The notes under the pieces: generated by a model
What the model saw: the letters and a program-made list of their open reading frames with translations, nothing else
Database searches by the model: none
What the model was told of the DNA's origin: nothing
NCBI RefSeq assembly: GCF_007748115.1
Contig: NZ_CP036289.1
Location: forward strand, 5,580,001 to 5,644,000
From: Bremerella volcania
Lineage (GTDB): Bacteria > Planctomycetota > Planctomycetia > Pirellulales > Pirellulaceae
DNA: 64,000 nucleotides
Direction of reading: 5' to 3'
Program-made: the position numbers and the translations under genes
In this document: positions 46,344 through 55,197 of the stretch, piece after piece
How the letters are laid out: every line of letters begins with the position of its first letter
How positions within the stretch are numbered: position 1 is the stretch's first letter

Positions 46344-49300
46344 ATGACACGTATTATTCCGGTACCCACAGGTCGAACGAGCGACTACCTTCTGTCGCAG
46401 CGTCTCACCAATCAAATGTCGGCTGACCAGCTCGACTTGCTTCGTCTGCAAACGCAATTGGGTACCGGACGTCGCGTGCTTTCCCTCAGTGATGACGCGC
46501 CGGCCGCCATCCGCGGCGTCACGCTCCAGTCGTTGTTGGAGCAAAAGACACAAATCCAAACCAATTTGATTACCAGCCAGTCTTATCTCTCGGCGACGGA
46601 CGTAGCACTCGCCAACGTCCAGACGACACTGAACGATGTGAAGGGGTTGGCCGTTCGGCTCGCTGACACAACCTTTTCCGATACCGAGTTGGCCGCAGCC
46701 GGAGAACAAGTTGAACGTGCGATTCAACAACTGATGGACTTGGCCAACCAACAGTTTCGCGGACGCCACCTCTTCGCTGGATCCAATACCACGACCAAGC
46801 CGTTTCAGACGCTCGAAAATGGTTTGATCCAGTACCTGGGCAATACTACAGGACTGCAAAGTTTCGCCGACATCGACTTGCTTTTCGATACGACGGTAAA
46901 TGGGCACGAAGCGTTTGGCGCGATCAGTCAGCAGGTCAAGGGAATTGGGGACCTGAATCCTATCGTAACTGGGTCTACGAAGCTCTCTGATCTCCGCGCG
47001 GGTAAGGGGATTCAGAAGGGGAGTTTCCAGATTTCGGATGGCCTCTCGCCGCCAGTTACCATCGATATCAGCAAGGCGAACACACTCAATGACGTGGTTC
47101 GCTTGATTGAATCCAATCCCCCTGCCGGCCGTAAAGTAACGGCTCGTATCAGTGATACGGGTCTGATTGTCGACATCGACGATGCCGGAGGAGGCAACCT
47201 GACTATCCGTGAACTGGGCGGCAGTCGCGTCGCGGCACAACTGGGGATTCTTAAGACCGAAGGTAATCTTACCAACCCGATCGTAGGGGCAGACCTGAAT
47301 CCAAAGGTTACGCTGACTACCAAGATTTCTAACCTTCTGGGCACCAAGTCGAGTGCGATCATACAATACCCAGGTTCTAACAACGACATCCTCATCGAGG
47401 CCAATGCCAACGGTGAGTCACTCAACGGAACCAAGATTCAACTGGTCGATGACAACCTGCTGAAAGCAGGTACCGGGATTACCCGTGGCAACGAAATCGT
47501 CACGAAAGGTTCTGATCTATTGCGACCTCAGGCGACGTTGAACCTGGACGGAGCCGACAATGATTTGCTGCTCACGGCAAATTCGACCGACGGCAGTCTT
47601 GATGGCGTACAAATCATTATCGACGCTTCCAACGACATCGGTGATTCAGCCGTTATTGGTCCCACAACGCTGGTAGATGGCGTCCCTACGATCACCGTCC
47701 TGGTCGATGACAGCGACGAGACAAGTCTCCAGACATTAATGAACGCGTTTGCCACCGACGGACGATTCGCGGTCGGAAAGGCCAACACAGGCGAAGGATT
47801 CAACCCAGCAGCTGCCGTAACCGCCGTTAACGATGGTCTATCGTCAACGGCCACCGTAACTACGCAAGCCGTCAAGGCCAGGGCTTCGCTTCCTCTTGTG
47901 GGTGGCGGAAACGATCTGACACTGATCGCGAATCAAGCGGGTGAACTATTTAACAATGTTGAAATCGTAATCGACGCATCCAACAACCTGGGGGACGCCG
48001 CCACCGCGAGCTACTCGGACAACGGAACAACGCGTCGACTGACGATTCAGATCGACGACGACAACGAAACTACCGTTCAATCGATTATCAACGCCATTGC
48101 GGCAGAAGGAACGTTTTCCGTTACCAGCGACAATGGTAACGGCGAATCGTTCAATCTGGCCGCATCGGTGAATGTGGCAAGCGCCGGCACGATCGGAAAT
48201 ACTGGCAACACAGGGGGTGACACTGACGCGTATTACGTTCAGGTCGCCTCAGGCACAACGACTGCAGACGACCTAATCCGGGCGTTGAACAACAGTGCTA
48301 CGTTCTCGGCAGACTTTACCGCCAGCATTGACCCCAAAGATACAACTGCTGAATTCCTGACCGCCAGCGGCACGGTCAGTACTTCGGTCATTGGTGAAAC
48401 ATCAGGTGGCTCGGGAACCACGTTCGACAGTGAGTCTGGTATCCAAATCCAAAATGGATCGGTCATCACGACACTCGATTTCAGCGAAGTAGAAACCGTA
48501 GAAGATCTGCTAAACGTCTTCAATGGCAGCGGTGCAGGCCTTGTCGCCGACATTAACGCCAATGGGAACGGAATCAATGTCCGCTCAAGTGTAAGCGGAG
48601 GAGATTTCTCGATTGGCGAAAATGGTGGGCAAACCGCAACGCAGTTAGGCCTACGCAGTTTCACGACAGAAACGCGACTCTCCGAGTTGAATTTCGGTCG
48701 GGGAGTCACCGGCACCGACGGAACGGACTTAACGATTACCCGCAACGATGGCGTCGAATTGGAGCTCGATCTTTCGACCGCTAAAACCATCGGTGACGTG
48801 CTGAATTTGATCAACAATCATCCGAACAATCTGGATGGCAACAACGCAGTGGTCGCACGCCTCTCGGAGTTCGGCAATGGTATCGAATTGATCGACGACA
48901 ACCCACCTGGGTTTGGTCGTCTCATGGTATCGCAAGGTGTTCTTAGCCACGCCGGCGTTGATCTCGGCTTGATCCCGCCTGGGCAAACCGAGGCCACCGT
49001 ATCGGATTCACCGGACGCTTCGCCTGCCACGGCAATCGTTCAATTTGCAGAGCCAGACAACGTCAACAATGCCATTAAACTTACGGCCCAGAACCCGGGC
49101 ATCAGCTACAACGATATTCAAATCGAGTTCGTCAACAATGCCGCCAGTGGCAACCAGGCCCTGGTCTCGTTTGACCAGGCGACGCAAAAACTGACGATCG
49201 ACGTCGATCCGGCGCTGACTTCCGCGAATACTGTCATTGCCGCAATCCAAGCCGAGGGAACGTTTTCCGCGGAACTTTACGCGGCGGAAGATGCCACGAA

Positions 49301-50081
49301 TGCAGGTACGGGGCTGATCACACAAACTGGCGTCCTTGCAACGACCAATGGTGGAACACCGGTAGCAGATTCGGCGGCAGCGACAGCCGATATCTCGTTT
49401 GCTTCGCCGAATCACCTCAATACTGCGTTCTCCCTGGTCGCAAAATACCCGGGTACACGCATGAACGACGTACAGATCGTCTTCGAAGACTCTCTGTCTG
49501 GCGGTGTCCCCAGCGCAGTTTTCAATTCAGCAACTAAGACGCTGACCATTCAAATTGAAGCGGGCGTGACGACGACTAACCAAGTCATTGCGGCGATTGA
49601 CCAGCAGGGGGATTTCGATGCCAAGCTGAGCTTCGCCAATGATCCGACCAATTCTGGCAGTGGGATTATCAACGCAACAGGAACGGTCGGAACCACAGCC
49701 GGCGGCAGCCCGGAAGTGCTTCAAGGTCGCAATGTCAACCCACAAGAAACCAAAGGTATTTTCAACTCACTCCTGCGGCTGAAAGACGCGATTGCTTCCA
49801 AGAATGTCCAAGAGGTCTCTCGGATCGCAGGGCTGCTGGAAGAAGATATTGAGCGCCTGAGCTTTACGCGTGGGGCACTGGGTGCCCGAGACCAGCATGT
49901 GGATGTGCTGAAAGCTCGTGGTGAGGACGAGATCCTGGAATTGAAGACGAATCTATCGTTGGAAATTGACGTCGACATTGTGCAGGCGATTTCGGAAATG
50001 ACCGCCAAACAGGCGTCTTTTCAAGCCTCGTTACAGATGACAGGCCAACTCTACCAATTAACCTTGTTGGACTTTATCTAG
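46344..50081 (+). CDS. flgL: giant flagellar hook-associated protein 3 FlgL
   Basis: 1245 residues, whereas FlgL is usually 300-450. The N-terminal flagellin-like helices (about 1-190) contain TGRRVLSLSDDAPAAIRG and DLANQQFRGRHLFAGS. The C-terminal helices (about 1126-1245) contain LGARDQHVDVLKAR and SEMTAKQASFQASLQ, both as in FlgL. The 900-residue centre holds flagellin_IN-type motifs (GIQKGSFQISDG at about 222; also about 775-870) and four full plus one half copy of a roughly 105-residue beta-rich repeat. It forms the second junction ring below the filament. The repeats should decorate its outside. The gene is 69 bp after flgK. Confidence 0.88.
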   Translation: MTRIIPVPTGRTSDYLLSQRLTNQMSADQLDLLRLQTQLGTGRRVLSLSDDAPAAIRGVTLQSLLEQKTQIQTNLITSQSYLSATDVALANVQTTLNDVKGLAVRLADTTFSDTELAAAGEQVERAIQQLMDLANQQFRGRHLFAGSNTTTKPFQTLENGLIQYLGNTTGLQSFADIDLLFDTTVNGHEAFGAISQQVKGIGDLNPIVTGSTKLSDLRAGKGIQKGSFQISDGLSPPVTIDISKANTLNDVVRLIESNPPAGRKVTARISDTGLIVDIDDAGGGNLTIRELGGSRVAAQLGILKTEGNLTNPIVGADLNPKVTLTTKISNLLGTKSSAIIQYPGSNNDILIEANANGESLNGTKIQLVDDNLLKAGTGITRGNEIVTKGSDLLRPQATLNLDGADNDLLLTANSTDGSLDGVQIIIDASNDIGDSAVIGPTTLVDGVPTITVLVDDSDETSLQTLMNAFATDGRFAVGKANTGEGFNPAAAVTAVNDGLSSTATVTTQAVKARASLPLVGGGNDLTLIANQAGELFNNVEIVIDASNNLGDAATASYSDNGTTRRLTIQIDDDNETTVQSIINAIAAEGTFSVTSDNGNGESFNLAASVNVASAGTIGNTGNTGGDTDAYYVQVASGTTTADDLIRALNNSATFSADFTASIDPKDTTAEFLTASGTVSTSVIGETSGGSGTTFDSESGIQIQNGSVITTLDFSEVETVEDLLNVFNGSGAGLVADINANGNGINVRSSVSGGDFSIGENGGQTATQLGLRSFTTETRLSELNFGRGVTGTDGTDLTITRNDGVELELDLSTAKTIGDVLNLINNHPNNLDGNNAVVARLSEFGNGIELIDDNPPGFGRLMVSQGVLSHAGVDLGLIPPGQTEATVSDSPDASPATAIVQFAEPDNVNNAIKLTAQNPGISYNDIQIEFVNNAASGNQALVSFDQATQKLTIDVDPALTSANTVIAAIQAEGTFSAELYAAEDATNAGTGLITQTGVLATTNGGTPVADSAAATADISFASPNHLNTAFSLVAKYPGTRMNDVQIVFEDSLSGGVPSAVFNSATKTLTIQIEAGVTTTNQVIAAIDQQGDFDAKLSFANDPTNSGSGIINATGTVGTTAGGSPEVLQGRNVNPQETKGIFNSLLRLKDAIASKNVQEVSRIAGLLEEDIERLSFTRGALGARDQHVDVLKARGEDEILELKTNLSLEIDVDIVQAISEMTAKQASFQASLQMTGQLYQLTLLDFI
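47349..49706 (+). repeat. shared beta-rich repeats in FlgL
   Basis: Protein-level repeats inside flgL. There is a half copy at 47349-47462 (NNDILIEANANGESLNGTKI) and fuller copies at 47529-47867, 47871-48203, 49020-49355 and 49377-49706. Each has a strand like ITLTAxxxGxxYNDVQIxF, then a strand KTLTIxI, then a helix TTxxQVIAAI, and an end such as GxGIIxxTGTVxTTxGG. The DNA of the copies has diverged, so they are old duplications. Confidence 0.8.
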
Positions 50082-50198
50082 TCCGACTTTGACGATTTTA
50101 TGGATTCCACCGGCCAATCGGTCGATAGAGAGAATAGGGCGTTATCTTTGCGTCCACTACTATTTCGCCGACAAGATTGCGTAAGGATGCCAGGGGCC

Positions 50199-50639
50199 AT
50201 GGAATTCAAAACCACTCGCTTCGGCCAGCTCGATATCCGCCAAGATGAAATCATCACCTTCCCAAACGGAATGATCGGGTTCGACAATCATACGAAGTGG
50301 GCCATTCTGGCGGATGAGTCGAACGAGTCCGTTGGCTGGCTGCAGTCGCTGGAAGACCCAGGGCTCGCTTTCGCGGTCGTTAGTCCACGGCGATTCATTC
50401 CGAGTTACAAAGTGCGAATCAGCCCAGAACAAGCCAGTTCGCTGCAAATCGGCGCCGGCATGGAGACCTTTGTACTGGTAGTCGTAAGTCGGGAAGACAG
50501 TTTGGTTACCGTCAATCTACGAGCCCCTCTGCTGGTAAATCTGTCGCTTCAGGTTGGCCGTCAGGTGATTACGACCGACGAACAACCCCTGCGGCATGTC
50601 ATTGCGACTGAAACAATCCCTCTGCGTCGCAGCGCTTGA
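50199..50639 (+). CDS. fliW: flagellar assembly factor FliW
   Basis: 146 residues from ATG 50199; the longer frame from 50100 adds 33 residues not found in FliW. The core is TRFGQLDIRQDEIITFPNG, with GMIGFDNHTKWAIL, then SLEDPGLAFAVVSPRRF, and the C-terminal VTVNLRAPLLVN with GRQVI. FliW binds CsrA and flagellin in turn: when flagellin is used up by export, FliW frees itself to inhibit CsrA, and flagellin mRNA is translated. The csrA gene lies 213 bp downstream and fliC after it, the classic arrangement. Confidence 0.93.
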   Translation: MEFKTTRFGQLDIRQDEIITFPNGMIGFDNHTKWAILADESNESVGWLQSLEDPGLAFAVVSPRRFIPSYKVRISPEQASSLQIGAGMETFVLVVVSREDSLVTVNLRAPLLVNLSLQVGRQVITTDEQPLRHVIATETIPLRRSA

Positions 50640-50852
50640 ACATCCGGACTTGCCGTCAGAACAGTATTCGCGGATTGAAAAGTGAATCCGCATCTCTAGG
50701 TGTCCGATACTCAACACGTCGAGTCATAGCAATGCACTGCTATCATTGCTGGCGAGCGACTGCATTATGGCAGTCATTCGGGGCTGGACGGAATCTTACA
50801 AGCACCAAATGCCCAATACCCTGATTGAAATAAAAGTAGGAAGGAGCCAGAG

Positions 50853-51077
50853 ATGCTGGTACTCTCGAGGCACCGTGACGAAAGCATCATGATCGGCGAC
50901 AACATTGTCATCACGATTGTGGATATTCGTGGGGACAAAGTTCGCCTGGGCATCGCTGCCCCTCAAGACATTCCTGTGCACCGCCAGGAAGTTTACGAGG
51001 CGATCAAGCGCGAAAACATGCAGGCCTCCGGCATGCAGCCAGAAGACACGGCCATGATGAAAAAGGGCCGCAAATAA
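50853..51077 (+). CDS. csrA: carbon storage regulator CsrA
   Basis: 74 residues. It is a small RNA-binding dimer. Key RNA-contact residues Leu4, Arg6 and Arg44 are all present (MLVLSRHRDESIMIGD at the start; VHRQEVYEAI). A tail of about 18 residues follows the core, ending in a Lys/Arg patch. The ribosome site AGGAAGGAG contains two GGA motifs, so autoregulation is possible. With FliW upstream and fliC downstream, its likely main target is the flagellin mRNA leader. Confidence 0.96.
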   Translation: MLVLSRHRDESIMIGDNIVITIVDIRGDKVRLGIAAPQDIPVHRQEVYEAIKRENMQASGMQPEDTAMMKKGRK

Positions 51078-51092
51078 TTGCGGCTGTGATAT

Positions 51093-51125
51093 GGAGGTCG
51101 TCTATCCATCAGCCAGGCGACCTCC
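51093..51125 (+). terminator. probable csrA terminator hairpin
   Basis: GGAGGTCG (51093-51100) pairs perfectly with CGACCTCC (51118-51125) around a 17-base loop, 15 bp after the csrA stop. The following sequence is pyrimidine-rich (TCATCCCTCTTCCTT) but not a pure T-run. Confidence 0.6.
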
Positions 51126-51773
51126 TCATCCCTCTTCCTTAGCGTCAATCCGCACAGTGAATCTCACTTTGCGCTGCATGAATTTACGGCAGTCCGCACA
51201 GCGGTACCTCGCCCAAATTCCCTCTCCCAGCGGATTTTTAGCGAAATATCTCCCACCGAGAACTGCATCCGGTACGTTAGGTCCTCCTATCGATCACAAA
51301 TACGTGATGCGTGCTATCACAGCGGGAAAACAGGGCATCTTGACACATATGAATATGCCTTTGCCAATCAATTCTCGCCTACAAACGAAAACCTTGGTGG
51401 TGCGGTCGTAACGTCTAGTCCGACGATGCGGAATGAACAAGGGAAACAACTTCCGTCAAGTCAGACGTCAACGAAAAAGAATGTCTTTATCTCAAGCTAG
51501 TGTCAAAGTGTGACGATCTTCCCATTTAGACGTTTCAGAATCCTCGCGGAAGCTGCGCCGACCACGTAGCTAGCTCGGACAAGAGGCGTTAAGCGGGGGC
51601 AGGCCCAAACTGGCTACGACGTTCGTAGAAAGAAACCGTGGCCAAAACTCGAGATTGACAATCGTTCGTTCCCAATATTTCGGGGCTGCGTTTTGCAGCC
51701 GCACCAGCTGAGTCACGACTCCCCGTCTCGGTTGGAACCAAACGTAGTCCTCAACTAGGAGGGGTGTCTCAAA
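51126..51773 (+). promoter_or_regulatory. structured fliC upstream region and leader
   Basis: 648 bp without a credible gene. A 106-codon frame (51091-51411) overlaps the csrA terminator and looks random. Close to fliC are three hairpins: CTACGA/TCGTAG (51614-51628), GGCTGC/GCAGCC (51684-51700) and TCCTC/GAGGG (51748-51763). The last includes the Shine-Dalgarno sequence AGGAGGGG (51757-51764), nine bases before the ATG, and has AGGA across the loop and stem, a CsrA-type motif. I could not place a convincing sigma-28 or sigma-54 promoter. Confidence 0.55.
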
Positions 51774-54700
51774 ATGACCCGAATCAATACTAACGTCAGC
51801 TCACTCATCGCTCAGAACACGTTATCGCGTTCGAACAACGACTTGCAAACCGCTCTGGGTCGTTTGAGCACCGGTCTCCGGATCAACCGAGGTAAAGACG
51901 ATCCAGCTGGTTTGATCGCCAGTGAAGGTCTTCGCAGCGATATCATCAGCGTGGAGAAGGCCATCACGAATAGTGAACGTGCCAACCAGCTGATCGCTAC
52001 CGCAGACAGCGCACTTGGTCAGGTGAGCCAGCTTCTCAACGACATCCGTGGCTTGACTTCGGAAGCAGCCAATACGGGTGCGTTGAGCGAAGAGCAGATC
52101 GCTGCTAACCAGTTGCAGATCGACTCGTCGCTGGAAGCCATCGACCGTATCGCACAAATCACTTCGTTCCAAGGCAAGCGTCTACTGGACGGTAACCTCG
52201 ACTTCATCACCAACGGTGTGGATACCAAGTCGATCGAAGGCCTCCGAGTCGACCAGGCCAACTTCGGTTCGTTTAGCGAAATCGGCGTCTCGGTCAACGT
52301 CGTTAAGCAAGCAACTCGTGGTCAGCTCAACTACAACTTCGGTGCCATCGCCGAAGATCTCGTGCTGCAAATCGGCGGCGGCAACGGTACCGAAGCATTC
52401 AACTTTGCTAAGGGTTCGACCATCGAAGAAGTTGCTTCAGCCGTCAACTTGGTCTCGGACGCTACCGGCGTGGAAGCCATCGTCGAAACGGCTGCCACCA
52501 AGGGCACCCTGGTTGCGTCGAGCTACGGCGAAAACAACGACGTCTTGATCACTGCTAACGAAGCCGGTTTCGATCCTGGTGACGTCCGCATTAAGTACAC
52601 CAAGGGCACCACGAGCACGACCAGCGCGACTTACACTGCTCCGGTTGGTGAAGATCCCGCTCAGATCGAAGTCTCACTCGGCGTTCGCGATTACGAAGCC
52701 GCTACGGTTACCGTGGACGATGCCGGTACGGACAACGACTTTACCATCACGGCCAACATCAAGGGCGCGGACTTCAATGGCGTTCAGGTTGTCTTCGCTA
52801 ATGACGGTGCCGCCGGTGCTGAAACCGTTGACTTCGATGCCGACGCCGGCACGCTAACGATCCACAAGGCTGCGACGTCGACTGCCGCACAGCTTGTTAC
52901 GGCAATTAACAATACCGCTGTCAACGATCAAGTCGCCGAGTTATTCACGGCAGCTCTGGTCGAAACGACCGGTGGTACGGGTGCTGGTGCAGTTGCCTCC
53001 GCAGGTGCTGCTGGCACGTTCGCCGGCGGTGTTGATGGCGGCGACGTAATCGCCACGGCCAACGACGTTGTCACGGCGATCAACGCCGCTACCGGCAACG
53101 ACAAAGTCACTGCTTCGCTTGAAGCAGGCAACAACGGCTACGGTATCGTCTCGGAGTTCACCGACGTTGCTTACAGCGGTGTTGCTGAACAGAACAACCG
53201 CCTGCAGTTCCTGGCTCCTGAGTCTAATCCGAACATTCGGTTTGTTTCAAACCCAGGCACGGAACTCAGCATCGACACGACGACCGATCCTCGTGTGGAA
53301 GGACTATCGTCCGCTACGCTGCAGAGCGATGATGCGAACGCAACGTTCACTGTCTCCGCAAAGCTGAAAGGCAGCGAGTACGACGACTATACGATTTCGT
53401 TTGTCGACGATACCGACCTGGCCGGTAATGGCGACGAATACGTTATTCTCGACAAAGAAAACAAGACGCTGAAAATCTATGTCAACGATGCTACGTCGAC
53501 GGCCCAAGATGCTGTTGACGCGATCAACAACGACACGTACGTCAGCGACTACTTCGGAGCCGACAACTTTGGTTCCAGTGACGGTTCCGGCGTCATCACC
53601 ATCGCCAATTACCCATCGTCGGTTGACACTGCGGGTGGCGTTGTTTCGGAAGGCACGCTGATCATCAACCTGGCTACCGACGAGAACGGCATTATCACCA
53701 CGACCGCGAACGACCTGATCGCGTTCTTTGATGATCCAAGCCAGTTCATCAGCGACGTCACCGAAGCATCGGACGCCGCCTCCTACCTGGCAGACCGTGG
53801 CATTAGCGTCACCAATTCCGGTGGCAGCGACGGCTCCGGTGTGTTGGCCGTCACCTCGGACGATATCACCTTTGCTACGAGCGGAACCGACCTTGAAGAC
53901 GCTCAGGCATCCGGTACGACGTTCGCAGTGAATGGCGTGAATGCCCAACTGACGCTCACCGCCATCAACAGCGGTGAAGACTATGACGATGTCACGATTC
54001 AGTTCGTTGCTGATGGATCGGTTACGGCCGGTACTGATGAACGTGCTGAATATGATGAGGCTTCCAAGACGCTGACCTTCTACATTCAAGAAGGTGTCAC
54101 GACTGCAGCCGATATCGAAGACATTTTCACCTCTAGCGATCCTAACTACGATGCTGATGTCGCTGCCTTGTTTACGGCCACCGCAGGTGGTACAGGTGCT
54201 GGCGTCGTCACGACCGACGATACAGGTACGCTGACCGGTGGTGTTGTCGATGGTGGCAGCGTCCAAGGTGCTGCATTGCAGGGCAACTCGGATCTGGAAA
54301 ACACCGGTTTGACTTTCCAGGCAACTCGATACGGTTCGGACAGCTTCGTGAGCGTGAAAGCTCTGAGCGGAACGTTCCACTTGACGAACGGTAGCGGTGT
54401 CGCTGCCGATCGTTCGGAAGGTACCGACGTCGACGTCCGCATCAATGGTATCCAAGCCGTGGGTGACGGTCTGAAGGCTTCGATCAATACCTCGTCGCTC
54501 GACTTGAGCTTCTCGTTGAGTGCGACCGTCAGCGACAGCTCGAAGCTAAGCTTCCAGATCTCGGGCGGTGGTGCCTTGTTCCAACTGGGTCCAGACGTGG
54601 TTAGCAATCAGCAAGCCCGCCTCGGTATTCAGAGCGTCAGCACCGCAACCCTGGGTGGTGTCAGCGGTCGCCTGTTCGAGCTGCGTTCCGGTGGTTCCAA

Positions 54701-54995
54701 GAGCCTGACCTCCGACGTCGGTGGTGCTGCCAAGATCGTTGACGAAACGATCACGGTCGTCACCCAGCTTCGAGGTCGCCTGGGTGCGTTCCAGAAAACG
54801 ACTCTGGAATCGAACATCTACACCTTGAATGACACGCTGGCCAACCTGACCGAAGCTGAAAGCTCGATTCGCGACGCGGACTTCGCCGCTGAATCGGCTA
54901 AGCTGACCCGGTCGCAGATTCTGGTCCAGTCGGGTACCTCGGTGTTGGGTATCGCCAACCAGAACCCACAAAACGTCCTGAGTCTGCTCCGTTAA
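51774..54995 (+). CDS. fliC: giant flagellin
   Basis: 1073 residues, about twice the usual flagellin. The N-terminal D0/D1 part is classic: TRINTNVSSLIAQNTLSRS, then RLSTGLRINRGKDDPAGLIA, to about residue 170. The C-terminal part has LESNIYTLNDTLANLTEAES and ends in GIANQNPQNVLSLLR. The centre (about 200-935) is beta-rich and acidic and contains three full copies and one half copy of the same repeat that occurs in FlgL and FliD. These would form extra outer domains of the filament. An AGGAGGGG ribosome site and a strong terminator frame the gene; it is a single transcript, probably under CsrA control. Confidence 0.93.
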   Translation: MTRINTNVSSLIAQNTLSRSNNDLQTALGRLSTGLRINRGKDDPAGLIASEGLRSDIISVEKAITNSERANQLIATADSALGQVSQLLNDIRGLTSEAANTGALSEEQIAANQLQIDSSLEAIDRIAQITSFQGKRLLDGNLDFITNGVDTKSIEGLRVDQANFGSFSEIGVSVNVVKQATRGQLNYNFGAIAEDLVLQIGGGNGTEAFNFAKGSTIEEVASAVNLVSDATGVEAIVETAATKGTLVASSYGENNDVLITANEAGFDPGDVRIKYTKGTTSTTSATYTAPVGEDPAQIEVSLGVRDYEAATVTVDDAGTDNDFTITANIKGADFNGVQVVFANDGAAGAETVDFDADAGTLTIHKAATSTAAQLVTAINNTAVNDQVAELFTAALVETTGGTGAGAVASAGAAGTFAGGVDGGDVIATANDVVTAINAATGNDKVTASLEAGNNGYGIVSEFTDVAYSGVAEQNNRLQFLAPESNPNIRFVSNPGTELSIDTTTDPRVEGLSSATLQSDDANATFTVSAKLKGSEYDDYTISFVDDTDLAGNGDEYVILDKENKTLKIYVNDATSTAQDAVDAINNDTYVSDYFGADNFGSSDGSGVITIANYPSSVDTAGGVVSEGTLIINLATDENGIITTTANDLIAFFDDPSQFISDVTEASDAASYLADRGISVTNSGGSDGSGVLAVTSDDITFATSGTDLEDAQASGTTFAVNGVNAQLTLTAINSGEDYDDVTIQFVADGSVTAGTDERAEYDEASKTLTFYIQEGVTTAADIEDIFTSSDPNYDADVAALFTATAGGTGAGVVTTDDTGTLTGGVVDGGSVQGAALQGNSDLENTGLTFQATRYGSDSFVSVKALSGTFHLTNGSGVAADRSEGTDVDVRINGIQAVGDGLKASINTSSLDLSFSLSATVSDSSKLSFQISGGGALFQLGPDVVSNQQARLGIQSVSTATLGGVSGRLFELRSGGSKSLTSDVGGAAKIVDETITVVTQLRGRLGAFQKTTLESNIYTLNDTLANLTEAESSIRDADFAAESAKLTRSQILVQSGTSVLGIANQNPQNVLSLLR
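52515..54245 (+). repeat. shared beta-rich repeats in flagellin
   Basis: A half copy at 52515-52598 (NNDVLITANEAGFDPGDVRI) and fuller copies at 52698-53033, 53316-53639 and 53916-54245. They share the strands FTITANIKGADFNGVQVVF / LTLTAINSGEDYDDVTIQF, a KTLTFYI-type strand, a helix after TTAAD, and a GTGAGVVTT-type tail. Confidence 0.82.
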
Positions 54996-55020
54996 GAAGC
55001 AATTCAGTTCCAATAAAAGG

Positions 55021-55051
55021 AAAACGCCCGACCTTGTGGTCGGGCGTTTTT
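55021..55051 (+). terminator. rho-independent terminator of fliC
   Basis: AAAACGCCCGACC (55021-55033) pairs perfectly with GGTCGGGCGTTTT (55038-55050) around a TTGT loop, with a T-run at the 3' side. It is 26 bp after the fliC stop and is among the strongest terminators in the window. Confidence 0.95.
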
Positions 55052-55197
55052 CATTGGTAGTCAGATCGATCAAAACTACCTAATCGGAAAATTCCTCCAG
55101 CCTATGGCCAAGGATGGTCGATAAGGGAGATAAGCGCGGGTTTGATTTCTGCGGAACTATTGCGTGAGCGAAAGCTCACCCATGCGACACGAAGATA

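Noticed and set aside
50740-50770. Possible sigma-54 site before csrA (TGGCGAG...TGC)
   Set aside because: The distance between GG and GC is nine bases, not ten, and the conserved CACG is absent.
51091-51411. 106-codon frame after csrA
   Set aside because: It overlaps the csrA terminator hairpin and has a random-looking composition.
51645-51690. TTGACA ... AATATT as a sigma-70 promoter before fliC
   Set aside because: The gap is only about 13 bases, too short for a functional -35/-10 pair.
53304-54455. 383-codon minus-strand frame inside fliC
   Set aside because: Antisense shadow of repetitive, codon-biased flagellin sequence.
55115-55130. GTCGATAA as a possible sigma-28 -10 element before fliD
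   Set aside because: No TAAA-like -35 element lies at the required distance.
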